Source: JAYVJH01 sp043777595
Lineage (GTDB): Bacteria > Bacteroidota > Bacteroidia > Cytophagales > Spirosomataceae
Direction of reading: 5' to 3'
Assembly (NCBI GenBank): GCA_043777595.1
Contig: JAYWHT010000078.1
Coordinates: 1 to 36,448 of the forward strand
Length of the DNA stretch: 36,448 nucleotides
Position 1 is the stretch's first letter; every line of letters starts with the position of its first letter. This document shows positions 15,791-24,311 of the stretch, piece after piece. A program made the position numbers and the translations under genes. The notes beneath the pieces were generated by a model, which was given only the letters and a program-made list of their open reading frames with translations, was not told where the DNA came from and made no database searches.

Positions 15791-16549
15791 ATGAAATCAA
15801 TTTTTAAGGTATTTGTCTTGTTGATAGCCCTAAGCGCTACTTCGTGCAATCGGTATTTTAGAATACATACCAAAACGAGCCAGACAACAGCCGTTACCGA
15901 CAGCCTGCCCGAAAGTGAGTTGTCACGTCGAGTAGCTACCTACATAAACCCACTGCACGACAGCCTCGATGCCAAAATGAGTACAGTCATAGTACAGTCG
16001 GCCAAAAGACTTACCAAAGGCCAGCCAGAATCTGACTTAGGAAACCTCATCGCAGACTTGATGCTGGCTACCGCCCGTCAAAAAACGGGTAAAATGATTG
16101 ACATTGCTGTTACCAACAATGGCGGCATTAGAGCCGAATTACCACAGGGAGGCGTTACGATTGGTAATGTTTACGAAATTATGCCATTCGATAACGAATT
16201 AGTGATTTTGACGCTGTCAGGCAGTACCATGCAAAAATTCGCAAGCTATATTGCTCAACGTCGTGAGCCACAAGCGGGTATGGAGTTGGTGATAGACAAA
16301 AACACCAACCAGGTATTAGACCTCAAAATAGGTGGGCAACCGCTCGAATTGACCCGAAACTATACCGTTGTTACGAGCGACTATGTAGCAAACGGAGGCG
16401 ACCGTGCTGAGTTCTTGAAGGAACGAATCAGCAACGAGCCGCTCAACTTGCTGATGAGAGATGCGTACTTGGCATATTTCAGAGAAAAAGGACTGAAAGG
16501 CGAGGTTTTAGACCCAAAAAAAGACGGCAGAACAAGATTTGGGCAGTAG
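15791..16549 (+). CDS. lipoprotein with 5'-nucleotidase C-terminal domain only
   Basis: This 252-residue protein begins MKSIFKVFVLLIALSATSC, a lipoprotein signal with cysteine 19. It contains the substrate-binding C-terminal domain of periplasmic 5'-nucleotidases: SDLGNLIADLMLATAR, DIAVTNNGGIRAELPQGGVT, NVYEIMPFDNELVILTLSG and TVVTSDYVANGGD. The N-terminal metallophosphatase domain, which carries the metal site, is absent. In other Bacteroidota the two halves can be encoded by adjacent genes, but no metallophosphatase gene follows here. Alone it would be expected to bind a nucleotide or related ligand without hydrolysing it. Confidence 0.8.
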   Translation: MKSIFKVFVLLIALSATSCNRYFRIHTKTSQTTAVTDSLPESELSRRVATYINPLHDSLDAKMSTVIVQSAKRLTKGQPESDLGNLIADLMLATARQKTGKMIDIAVTNNGGIRAELPQGGVTIGNVYEIMPFDNELVILTLSGSTMQKFASYIAQRREPQAGMELVIDKNTNQVLDLKIGGQPLELTRNYTVVTSDYVANGGDRAEFLKERISNEPLNLLMRDAYLAYFREKGLKGEVLDPKKDGRTRFGQ

Positions 16550-16571
16550 TATTGACGGAGCCGCCCGTGCG

Positions 16572-16622
16572 GTATTGAGTATTGAGTATTATCGTTCGCT
16601 CTGCGAACGATAACTGATAACT
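16572..16622. terminator. heptamer array with central hairpin, likely bidirectional terminator
   Basis: An 11-bp perfect stem (16589-16599 with 16603-16613; TTATCGTTCGC and its complement) has a three-base loop. It lies between converging genes ending at 16549 and 16625. It is flanked on the left by GTATTGA, GTATTGA, GTATTAT units and on the right by GATAACT, GATAACT, GACTAC units. The repeat right flank reaches the stop region of the response-regulator gene. A role in terminating both transcripts is likely from position. Confidence 0.6.
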
Positions 16623-16624
16623 GA

Positions 16625-17368
16625 CTACAGCCATTCAAAACGCTCCATGAGTTGTTCTTTGTGAATACGTGATACAGGAATTTGAACTAAGTTGGTCATT
16701 ACTACATGGCTTGAATCGCCTTTTACAAACTTAATGATTTGTGCTACATTGACCAAATACTGCCTATGTAACCTCAAAAAACCACGGTCTTCGAGTAGCT
16801 CTTGTACTTCTTTTAATGAACGAGTAACCAAATGTATTTTACCGTCTTTTAAGCAAAATTTAGTATAGTTGTTGTCCGCCTCTGCATAGAGTATGTCGTC
16901 GATATTAACAAACTTCACACCGTTTTGGTAGGGTAGTGCAATCTGGTTTGGTTGTACTTTGGTCTCGGCTGCCAACTGCTGTTTGAGGTGAGTTACCTGC
17001 TCAAAGTTAGTTTGTCGGTGTTTTTCTACCTTTGCCACCGCTGCCACTAACTCTTCGATTTCGATGGGCTTCAAAATATAGTCCAAAGCACTGTATTTGA
17101 AGGCTTTGATAGCAAATTTGTCATAAGCAGTTACGAAAATCAACGAGAAAGATGTATTTCCAACAGCCTCCAATACCTGAAAGCCATTCATCTGTGGCAT
17201 CTCAATATCCAAAAACAACAAATCGGGCTGATGCAATTTAATAGCCTCAACGCCTTTTACACTGTTAGTACAAGCAGCAACAATTTCTATCTGTGGGCAA
17301 TATTGTGCCAACCGAAGCTCCAGCAAGCCCACAGCATTGGGTTCGTCGTCGATAATTATTGTTTTCAT
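16625..17368 (-). CDS. LytTR-family response regulator
   Basis: This 247-residue protein has a receiver domain with acidic pocket D7/D8, phosphorylatable Asp54 in LLFLDIEMP, the conserved threonine in FVTAYD and the lysine in LKPIE. A short linker leads to a LytTR DNA-binding domain (about 140-247) with VKFVNIDDILYAEADNNYTKF and FLRLHRQYLVNVAQI. It is the only complete response regulator in the window. It lies 147 nt downstream of one LytS-type kinase and is very probably phosphorylated by one or both neighbouring kinases. A motif upstream of its start is shared with the kinase promoter. Confidence 0.92.
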   Translation of the reverse strand: MKTIIIDDEPNAVGLLELRLAQYCPQIEIVAACTNSVKGVEAIKLHQPDLLFLDIEMPQMNGFQVLEAVGNTSFSLIFVTAYDKFAIKAFKYSALDYILKPIEIEELVAAVAKVEKHRQTNFEQVTHLKQQLAAETKVQPNQIALPYQNGVKFVNIDDILYAEADNNYTKFCLKDGKIHLVTRSLKEVQELLEDRGFLRLHRQYLVNVAQIIKFVKGDSSHVVMTNLVQIPVSRIHKEQLMERFEWL

Positions 17369-17399
17369 AAGTGTTTTGTGTGTTTGGCAATATTATTAC

Positions 17400-17441
17400 T
17401 AAATATCAGCAATGACAACACAATTTGAGTAATCGGTTGGT
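17400..17441 (-). promoter_or_regulatory. candidate operator and promoter of the response-regulator gene
   Basis: On the minus strand, ACCAACCGATTACTCAAATT (17441-17422) is followed after 14 bp by GATATTTA (17407-17400). The latter is a weak -7-like box ending 31 nt before the ATG. The same motif with the same 14-bp spacing precedes the kinase gene at 19498. The conserved spacing suggests an activator site adjacent to RNA polymerase, possibly for the LytTR regulator itself. Confidence 0.5.
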
Positions 17442-17515
17442 TATTAAGGGTTAATCAAAATTTTACATCAGTCATACCACCAGTAACAATACAAAATGTT
17501 TGTTTTAATTATTTG

Positions 17516-19498
17516 CTATACTGGAATTTCAATAATGACTTTTGTACCTATGGCCAAACCGAGTGGGTCTTTTAGGTCAATAATCTGAATCTGTGTTTGT
17601 GTTTTGTAGAGCTGATTGATAAGATTGATACGGTCGGCAGTTACTTTCATACCAAATGACTTGTTTTTGGTAGCCGTTTTGCTCTTAAACTCTGCTGCTT
17701 TTTCTCGACCTATACCATCGTCGGCAATAGATATTCGTAAAACTGTAATCGTTTGTAACTCTTCATCAATAGTTCTACTTGTATTATTTTGTAACTCTAC
17801 CGTTATTGTTACTTTTCCGCCTTCTTCTTTGTGCATCAGACCGTGCCAAATGGCGTTCTCGACAAAGGGCTGCAATAGCAGTGGCGGAATCTGTATGTAT
17901 TCTTGGTCTATATCTGGATTTATGCTTAGTTTATAACTGAGCTTATTTTGAAATCGCATGGCTTCCATTTCGATATAAAGCCGCAAGGTTTCGAGTTCAT
18001 TTTGTAGAGTAACTTTTTCTGAACGAGAGTTTTCTAACACCAGCCTGATTAGCTTAGAAAACTTAGCCAAATAATTAGAGGCACTTTCTGAGTCGTTTTT
18101 GGCTGTAAAATATTGAATTGAATTGAGACAATTAAAAATAAAATGAGGATTCATTTGCGCCCGCAATGCTGTAATTTCTGTCTGCGCTATTTGCTGCTTG
18201 AATGAGTTGGTGAGTTCGGCTGTGCGCTGGGCTTCGAGTAGTTTTTCTTTTTCGAGAAGTCCTTTTTCGATTTCTATTTGTCTATTTCTTTGGCTCAGTG
18301 CCAATGATACAAAAACCAATTCCACAAAAACCCCCATTCCATAAATCAAGGTTGGTGTTCGCCACAAAATATCGGCATTTGCTATGCCCAACTGAGAAAT
18401 TACCACGGCATAGAGCGCAAAAACAGCTAACGATGCAGAGCCAGCCAACAGTAGTTTTTTGTTGGGTACTTTGCTAAACGCCGTTGCCACAAGCAAACCA
18501 TAAAAAACAAGTTGCGTAGCATAAAACGCATAGTCATAAAAAACATAACCTGCATGCCACTGGGTAAAAACCAAGTAAACACCTACCACAGCAACAACAG
18601 AAACAAAACCTATGATATATTTGACAGTCCGATATAGTACGTTATTGTACTGTTTGAGATTTAGGAACGAATTGAAAAACAAAAGATAACTAATAATAAT
18701 AAGGTACTCAACGGTAACAAACAAATCATAGACAGAAAAGGGAATAACTGGTACATTGAGGACAATATCAGACACCATCAAGAAAAAAACAACATTGATA
18801 GCCAAATAGGTACTCCACCAAAAAGACGTTTGATTTTTGAAAAATACATATTGACTAAATGAAAACAAACTCAAAAACATACAAACACCGATTAGTAGCC
18901 ACAGAAACCCAAAAGAAGCCAACTGTCTAAATACTTTTTGGTTTCGCCGTTGCTCATATTGTTGGTCGTTGTAGAGTACTGGGGCAAATCTTGTAAAATA
19001 AAACAAACACTCTTGCCTAACCCAAAACGACCCCTCCGACTGAGGCAAAACCACGATTGGTAAACTAAATCGGCGAAAAACCCTGTCTTGATAAGTAATA
19101 CTCCCCACTCTAAAACCGTTATCTGATTGTCTAAAAACACCATTTTTATCTATTTCGTAAATAGTGAGACTTATGTGATTGCCGCCATAATAAAGTGTTT
19201 TGAGAGTATCTGTCAGGTTATTGTTTTTGATTTTGAAATGCACCCAAGTAATGCTATGCGGTAACGATGCCGTAAACTCTTCTTCTGGTTGTAGCTTAAA
19301 CCTCTGCCTTACTACCTGTCTAAAAGGCATCTCTGGCTTCGTATTATCTTCAAAGACAGAGCAATATCCATTTATTTTTCTTATTTCATTATTTTTAAGA
19401 ACACTGTCTATCACTATCGTTGGCGGTTGTTGCCCAAAAACAACGCCATACCCAACAAGACAAACAATAAGTATGTATTTTGTTTGAATAAAAGCCAT
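17516..19498 (-). CDS. LytS-type sensor histidine kinase with 7TM (7TMR-DISM) sensor
   Basis: This 660-residue protein has a signal peptide (1-22) and an extracellular beta-rich 7TMR-DISM domain with ITWVHFKIKN near residue 84. Seven membrane helices span about 196-400, followed by a short coiled coil. The His_kinase region has the phosphoacceptor in MNPHFIFNCLNSIQYF (His452). The N-box is LLLQPFVENAIWHGLMHKEEGG, with DDGIGR and SFGMKVTADRI in the ATPase domain. It senses an unknown extracellular signal and probably phosphorylates the LytTR regulator downstream. Residues about 440-560 are nearly identical to those of the kinase upstream, with high DNA-level similarity, so the two arose by recent duplication or gene conversion. 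Confidence 0.92.
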   Translation of the reverse strand: MAFIQTKYILIVCLVGYGVVFGQQPPTIVIDSVLKNNEIRKINGYCSVFEDNTKPEMPFRQVVRQRFKLQPEEEFTASLPHSITWVHFKIKNNNLTDTLKTLYYGGNHISLTIYEIDKNGVFRQSDNGFRVGSITYQDRVFRRFSLPIVVLPQSEGSFWVRQECLFYFTRFAPVLYNDQQYEQRRNQKVFRQLASFGFLWLLIGVCMFLSLFSFSQYVFFKNQTSFWWSTYLAINVVFFLMVSDIVLNVPVIPFSVYDLFVTVEYLIIISYLLFFNSFLNLKQYNNVLYRTVKYIIGFVSVVAVVGVYLVFTQWHAGYVFYDYAFYATQLVFYGLLVATAFSKVPNKKLLLAGSASLAVFALYAVVISQLGIANADILWRTPTLIYGMGVFVELVFVSLALSQRNRQIEIEKGLLEKEKLLEAQRTAELTNSFKQQIAQTEITALRAQMNPHFIFNCLNSIQYFTAKNDSESASNYLAKFSKLIRLVLENSRSEKVTLQNELETLRLYIEMEAMRFQNKLSYKLSINPDIDQEYIQIPPLLLQPFVENAIWHGLMHKEEGGKVTITVELQNNTSRTIDEELQTITVLRISIADDGIGREKAAEFKSKTATKNKSFGMKVTADRINLINQLYKTQTQIQIIDLKDPLGLAIGTKVIIEIPV

Positions 19499-19546
19499 GG
19501 AGGGTAGTGAATAGTAACGAGTAAATAACTATTTCAATCTTAACAC

Positions 19547-19588
19547 TAAATTTACAGACAAGCACTATAATTTGAGTAATCGGTCGGT
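19547..19588 (-). promoter_or_regulatory. candidate operator and promoter of the 7TM kinase gene
   Basis: On the minus strand, ACCGACCGATTACTCAAATT (19588-19569) is followed after 14 bp by TAAATTTA (19554-19547). The latter is one mismatch from TAnnTTTG and ends 48 nt before the ATG at 19498. The 20-mer differs by one base from that upstream of the response-regulator gene. Confidence 0.5.
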
Positions 19589-19654
19589 CTGGAATGATAG
19601 TTACTTATTTTTAGATTTATTGAAGTACAGTATCAAAATGTCAAGCACCTAAAT

Positions 19655-21868
19655 TTATATCGGAATCTCAACAATCACTCTTGTACCCGAAGCAAATCCA
19701 GCCTCATTTTTTAGGTCAATTATTTTTACTTCCGTTGCCGTTTTATACAACTGATTGATGAGTTCGATGCGCTCTGCTGTTACTTTCATACCAAAAGATT
19801 TGTTTTTGGTAGCTGTTTTGCTTTTAAATTCTGCCGCTTTTTGCCGTCCAATTCCGTCATCTGTTACTACGACTTGGATTAAAGTGTTATTTTTTTGTAT
19901 GACATCGACTTTTATCGTTCCACCTTCTTCTTTGTGCATAAGTCCATGCCAAATGGCATTTTCGACAAAAGGCTGTAGCAATAAAGGTGGAATCTGAATA
20001 TACTCCTGCTCAATATCGCTCGCTACGTTGAGTTGGTAGCTCAGTTTATTCTGAAACCGCATGGCTTCCATTTCAATATAAAGCCGCAGCGTTTCAAGTT
20101 CATTCTGAAGCGATACTTTTTCGGAGCGAGAGTTTTCTAAAACCAATCTGATTAGTTTTGAAAACTTAGACAAATAATTTGAGGCACTTTCAGAGTCGTT
20201 TTTGGCTGTAAAATACTGTATTGAATTAAGACAATTAAATATAAAATGGGGATTCATCTGCGCCCTCAGTGCAGCTATTTCAGTCGAGTGTACTCTTTGC
20301 GTAACATCTTCGATAATCTGGTTTTTGGCTTTTAGTTCTCTATTGTTAGCTCTCAGCTTACGATTGTACCAAAGCAGCATGAAACCCAAAAGCATTGCAA
20401 ACAACAAACCAATACCCAAAACATTACGACTACGGCTCTCTAAGATTTTTTCTTGTTCCAATTCTTTTATTTTCAGGCTATTTATCAATTCTTCTTGTTT
20501 GGCTTTGTCTTCATAAGTACTGATTCTGTCTTTTGTTGCTTGCTCTCTGAGTGCCTGTATTTCTATTTGTCGTTTGAGTTTTTCGCTTGTTACTTGGTCT
20601 AAAAATCGCCGTTTTTCGGTAGCTGTTTTTAGTTTATCAAACTCGTTTTGCTGGCGCATAGTGAGTACTTCTTTTTCTTGCAGTTCCTTGGCTTGTTTAT
20701 TATTCAGTTCCACTCTTTCCAAGTCAAATCGACTTTGGATTTTATAAAATGCCTCGGCATTAAATTTTTTATCAAGCGAATCACGAATGGCTATATATTT
20801 TTCAAAATGCAGCAAACTTGCTTTCCAATTACCTCTTTTCAGTTCTATTTTATACAATGCTTGCTGACCAGACTGAATGGCATTGAGCGATGGCGATGGC
20901 GATCGAACCGCCAGACTGGCATATTGATAGGCTGAGTCAAGATTGTTAATTGCCAAGTAATAGAGAGCCAAATTTGAGCGTGAGGTGCTTAGGTTTTCTT
21001 GCTTTTTGAGTTCAAGCCAAATCTCTTCGGCTTTTTTGCCGTAGCCTATTGCTTCTGTGTACCGCTCTTGGCTTTGCAAATGTGCCGAATAATCGTCATA
21101 AATATTGGCATGGCTGGCTCTAATTGAAATATATTTGAGGTTGTCAATGGCCTTCAAAAAGTATGATTCGGCCAAAGCATAGTTTTTCTTTTGGGTATAA
21201 ATAATAGCCATACCCTGCCAAATTGAAGTAATATACGCATCGGTCGAGGCCATACTAAGACCTGTCCCTTCTTTTATCAAAACATCGGCTTGTTGATAAT
21301 AATTAAGGGCATTGTCATATTCTTTGACACTCAAATACAGATCGCCCAAATTATAACATATTCGCCAAAAAACCTGTGGGTCGTGATCGGCATTTTCAAT
21401 AATTTTATATGCTTTTAGATTGAGTCTTAGTGCTTCTTCGGTATTGAGTTTGATATTTCGATAATACAACGACTGCTGAAACAATCCTTTTACTTCAAAT
21501 TCTACATTTTTATGTTCGAGAGCATAAGCAGCCATGAGTTTGCCATAATATAAACAACTGTCTTTATGTCCGTTGGTTTCTCGGTACAAAGCCCCAAGGT
21601 AATTGTAAAGCCTTAGTATAGTAGAGTCTCGTTTGAGAGAAGGTGGGGCTTGATTGGCATTTAGCAATAATCTGTGCACCGTTGCTACCCTGTCGGCAAC
21701 ATAAGGCAAATCGTTGGCGCGGTTCATGTCAAATAGTGGCATAGGGTAGCGTTCTCCTGAGCTACTACGAATGGGTTTATTAGAGCCTGGCCGCTGCCCC
21801 ATAGTAACCTCGTAGCCTATATGTAAAAATAGTACTACGCATATAAATTCAATGACTCTCATAGACAT
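19655..21868 (-). CDS. TPR-containing LytS-type sensor histidine kinase
   Basis: This 737-residue protein has an N-terminal signal peptide and tetratricopeptide-like repeats over about residues 80-365 (for example ICYNLGDLYLSVKEYDNALNY). A long coiled coil spans about 380-480, with one membrane helix near 482-500. The kinase core has the phosphoacceptor in MNPHFIFNCLNSIQYF (His541), the N-box LLLQPFVENAIWHGLMHKEEGG, and DDGIGR. The sensor part is unrelated to that of the next kinase, although the catalytic halves are nearly identical. It probably feeds the same LytTR regulator. The start is ATG at 21868; an ATG two codons later is equally possible. Confidence 0.9.
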   Translation of the reverse strand: MSMRVIEFICVVLFLHIGYEVTMGQRPGSNKPIRSSSGERYPMPLFDMNRANDLPYVADRVATVHRLLLNANQAPPSLKRDSTILRLYNYLGALYRETNGHKDSCLYYGKLMAAYALEHKNVEFEVKGLFQQSLYYRNIKLNTEEALRLNLKAYKIIENADHDPQVFWRICYNLGDLYLSVKEYDNALNYYQQADVLIKEGTGLSMASTDAYITSIWQGMAIIYTQKKNYALAESYFLKAIDNLKYISIRASHANIYDDYSAHLQSQERYTEAIGYGKKAEEIWLELKKQENLSTSRSNLALYYLAINNLDSAYQYASLAVRSPSPSLNAIQSGQQALYKIELKRGNWKASLLHFEKYIAIRDSLDKKFNAEAFYKIQSRFDLERVELNNKQAKELQEKEVLTMRQQNEFDKLKTATEKRRFLDQVTSEKLKRQIEIQALREQATKDRISTYEDKAKQEELINSLKIKELEQEKILESRSRNVLGIGLLFAMLLGFMLLWYNRKLRANNRELKAKNQIIEDVTQRVHSTEIAALRAQMNPHFIFNCLNSIQYFTAKNDSESASNYLSKFSKLIRLVLENSRSEKVSLQNELETLRLYIEMEAMRFQNKLSYQLNVASDIEQEYIQIPPLLLQPFVENAIWHGLMHKEEGGTIKVDVIQKNNTLIQVVVTDDGIGRQKAAEFKSKTATKNKSFGMKVTAERIELINQLYKTATEVKIIDLKNEAGFASGTRVIVEIPI

Positions 21869-21939
21869 AAATCAGAATTGAAACCATAAATGTCTGTAAA
21901 AAATTGACAACAAATACCATTTAATCAATAAATCTGTCG

Positions 21940-21970
21940 CTCACCCACCAAAACCTGCTACTCACCAACG
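21940..21970 (+). promoter_or_regulatory. candidate LytTR operator (direct repeat at 21-bp spacing)
   Basis: CTCACCCACC (21940-21949) and CTCACCAACG (21961-21970) are direct repeats 21 bp apart, two helical turns. LytTR proteins typically bind two direct repeats spaced in this way. The site lies in the 183-nt divergent gap between the TPR kinase gene and the stand-alone LytTR gene. No exact TAnnTTTG box was found in this gap. Confidence 0.35.
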
Positions 21971-22051
21971 GAGGCTTGCATAGACCGAGACAATGTATGA
22001 GTTTTGAACCGTCAATCTCACAAAGATACAGTATCACTCAACTTTACTACT

Positions 22052-22390
22052 ATGAAACAATTTGTATTTATTAAAGGCTATACCGAACGACGTTTGGTAG
22101 CCACCGACACTATCATCAAAATAGAAGGCGCAAGTAATTACAGTCGCATTTATTTTACAGACGGCAGCACGCTCGTTATTGCCAAAACCCTCAAATTGTT
22201 TGGTTATGGCTTGCCCGATTGTTTTTTGCGGGTTCATAAATCTTGTTTACTCAATATCAATTTTATAGCCGAAATCATAGATAGCTGCACAGTATTACTG
22301 ACAAATGGCTTAGAGATAAAACTCGCACGTCGCAAGGCATGCTCTCTCAAAAAACATTTTTTGTCCAATGCCGTCAGCTTGGTTGCTTAA
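22052..22390 (+). CDS. stand-alone LytTR DNA-binding protein
   Basis: This 112-residue protein from the ATG at 22052 consists of a LytTR domain only: FVFIKGYTERRLVATDTIIKI, EGASNYSRIYFTDGSTLVIAKTL, FLRVHKSCLLNINFI and LTNGLEIKLARRK. There is no receiver domain, so it is not a direct phosphorylation target in the usual way. It is divergent from the TPR kinase gene and lies 74 nt upstream of the IPT/NHL lipoprotein gene, which it may regulate. The frame extends upstream to a TTG at 22004, but the family N-terminus begins at MKQFVFIK. Confidence 0.82.
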   Translation: MKQFVFIKGYTERRLVATDTIIKIEGASNYSRIYFTDGSTLVIAKTLKLFGYGLPDCFLRVHKSCLLNINFIAEIIDSCTVLLTNGLEIKLARRKACSLKKHFLSNAVSLVA

Positions 22391-22464
22391 CTAATTCTAT
22401 TTGTTATCTAAATCACAATAACACAAAACCCAACCGTGGCGACGGATTATTTACGCAATGTATT

Positions 22465-24243
22465 ATGAAAAAACTAAATTACTTTCGCTACTTTATTTTA
22501 TCGGTGGTGATACTTTTTAGCTGCTTTCTTCAGCTTTCCTCTTGTACGAAACCTGCCGTAACAGCCTCCCCTGCCATAACGAGCGTAAATCCACAAGAGG
22601 GTTATGCAGGGCAAACTATTAACATCACAGGCACAGCCTTAGATGCCGCCGTTATCAAAATAGGTAGCGAAACGGCCACTACAAGCAACGTAAGCGCTAC
22701 CTCGGTCGATTTTATTGTACCAGCTACTGCATCGCTTGGCGTACAAAAAATTACCCTTACTGCCACAGGTGGCACAGTAAGTTATGATAGCTTTAAGGTC
22801 ATTGCCATTCCACCCAAAGCACCAGTTGTAAGTTCGTTTTCGCCCATACAAGGCGCTTCTGGCACCGAAGTAACAATTACAGGTACTAATTTTGGAACAG
22901 ATGCAGCAGCAAACAAAGTAAAGTTCAACGGGGTGTCTGCTACCGTCAAAAGTGCATCGGCCACGCAACTTATAGCAGTTGTGCCAGATGCTGCCACAAC
23001 AGGTGCTATATCGGTTGAAGCCAATGGTGTAGTAGGTAGTTCGGGTAGCAACTTTACAGTAGTTGTACCAAAAATAACCACATTTGCGCCAACTGATGGT
23101 GGTGCAGGGACTTTGGTTGTTATCAATGGCGAAGGGTTTAGCAGCGTTTCGACAGATATTAAAGTAACAGTAAATGGAAAAACAGCCACTGTTACGGCTT
23201 CAAGCCCGCAACAGATTACGATTCAGGTACCCGAAAAGGCTGGAACTGGTGGCATAAAAGTTGATGTAAAAGGTAAGCAAGCAACTGGGCCCACAGTTTT
23301 TAATTACAAATATCAAATAGGTACAAACACCGAACTAATCCGCTTTGCTGATGCTTTCCAAAGTGTTGCCGTAGATCCCGACAACGGCACAGTCTATGCT
23401 TCAATGCGAGGTGTTAGTTTTCTGTTGATCATTGCACCAAACGGTACCAAACAATATGTATATCTAAAAGACGAAAACGGTGCTAAACACGCATCTCTCA
23501 CAGGCATCTCGATTTTAAAAACTGGTGTAAGCGGTAACGACAAAGTTTTGGTAGTTACCAACGAAGCAAAAGGTATTTATTATTATCAATTAAGTTTGTT
23601 TAATTCTGGTACTTCTGCTTCAAATGGTATTTTGTTTCAAGCCAACAATGCCATTTATAATAGCCCTACTTCTATTGTTGGAGTTTCTCAAAATGCCAGT
23701 GCTTCTTATTTTATGAACGGCACTTATTATATGGCTTGTTTTGGTAACTCGACCATTGTACGCACGAGCCGCAAAGACGGTGTGGTGTCAAGTCCGAGTA
23801 TTGTAGGAGCAGGTACTGGCTACAACACAGGTACAGTTGCTACAACCAATGCCAAATTTAGCGGCCCAGTAGGTATATTTCTCAAAAACAACCTAATTTA
23901 TGTAGCAGATGAAGGGAATCACTCTATTAGAACAGTTGATTTTGACGGGGGTAAGGTAACAACACTCTTTGGAACAGGTACGGCTGGCAACGTGGACGGT
24001 GCTTTCGATAAGGTAAAACTCAATTTGCCCTCCAATGTAGTTGTGGACGACAACGGGCTAATATACGTCACCGACCGTGGCAACAGTAGTCTGAGGGTTT
24101 TTGACCCAAGCAATCAAACATCACAAACGCTCTTAACAGGCTTAAATGCACCCTATGGCCTAACGATTGATAAAAATGGTATATTATACTTGAGCGAGTG
24201 GAGCCAAGGCAATAACAGAATTTTGAAACTGACAGTAAGATAA
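22465..24243 (+). CDS. IPT/TIG and NHL beta-propeller lipoprotein
   Basis: This 592-residue protein from the ATG at 22465 has a lipoprotein signal ending LQLSSC. Three IPT/TIG immunoglobulin-like domains follow (about 35-120, 120-205 and 205-290), starting with AITSVNPQEGYAGQTINITG, VVSSFSPIQGASGTEVTITG and KITTFAPTDGGAGTLVVING. A C-terminal beta-propeller with NHL-type blades follows (GIFLKNNLIYVADEGNHSI, NVVVDDNGLIYVTDRGNSS, GLTIDKNGILYLSEW). This architecture is common among Bacteroidota surface lipoproteins and usually indicates glycan or protein binding. No catalytic residues are evident. The frame upstream of this ATG overlaps the LytTR gene and is not used. Confidence 0.88.
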   Translation: MKKLNYFRYFILSVVILFSCFLQLSSCTKPAVTASPAITSVNPQEGYAGQTINITGTALDAAVIKIGSETATTSNVSATSVDFIVPATASLGVQKITLTATGGTVSYDSFKVIAIPPKAPVVSSFSPIQGASGTEVTITGTNFGTDAAANKVKFNGVSATVKSASATQLIAVVPDAATTGAISVEANGVVGSSGSNFTVVVPKITTFAPTDGGAGTLVVINGEGFSSVSTDIKVTVNGKTATVTASSPQQITIQVPEKAGTGGIKVDVKGKQATGPTVFNYKYQIGTNTELIRFADAFQSVAVDPDNGTVYASMRGVSFLLIIAPNGTKQYVYLKDENGAKHASLTGISILKTGVSGNDKVLVVTNEAKGIYYYQLSLFNSGTSASNGILFQANNAIYNSPTSIVGVSQNASASYFMNGTYYMACFGNSTIVRTSRKDGVVSSPSIVGAGTGYNTGTVATTNAKFSGPVGIFLKNNLIYVADEGNHSIRTVDFDGGKVTTLFGTGTAGNVDGAFDKVKLNLPSNVVVDDNGLIYVTDRGNSSLRVFDPSNQTSQTLLTGLNAPYGLTIDKNGILYLSEWSQGNNRILKLTVR

Positions 24244-24275
24244 TATAGAATATTGATTTGTATAATAGTAGTTTC

Positions 24276-24309
24276 AGAAACGGCAGATTAGTAACAATCT
24301 GCCGTTTCT
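24276..24309. terminator. bidirectional hairpin terminator
   Basis: A perfect 14-bp stem (24276-24289 with 24296-24309; AGAAACGGCAGATT and complement) has a six-base loop. It lies between converging genes ending at 24243 and 24312. The plus-strand 3' side continues TTGTTATATTTT. Confidence 0.85.
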
Positions 24310-24311
24310 TG

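Noticed and set aside
22639..23189. Two long minus-strand frames opposite the IPT-domain gene
   Set aside because: They are shadows of a strongly supported coding frame with IPT motifs. Their translations are low-complexity and have no start context or family resemblance.
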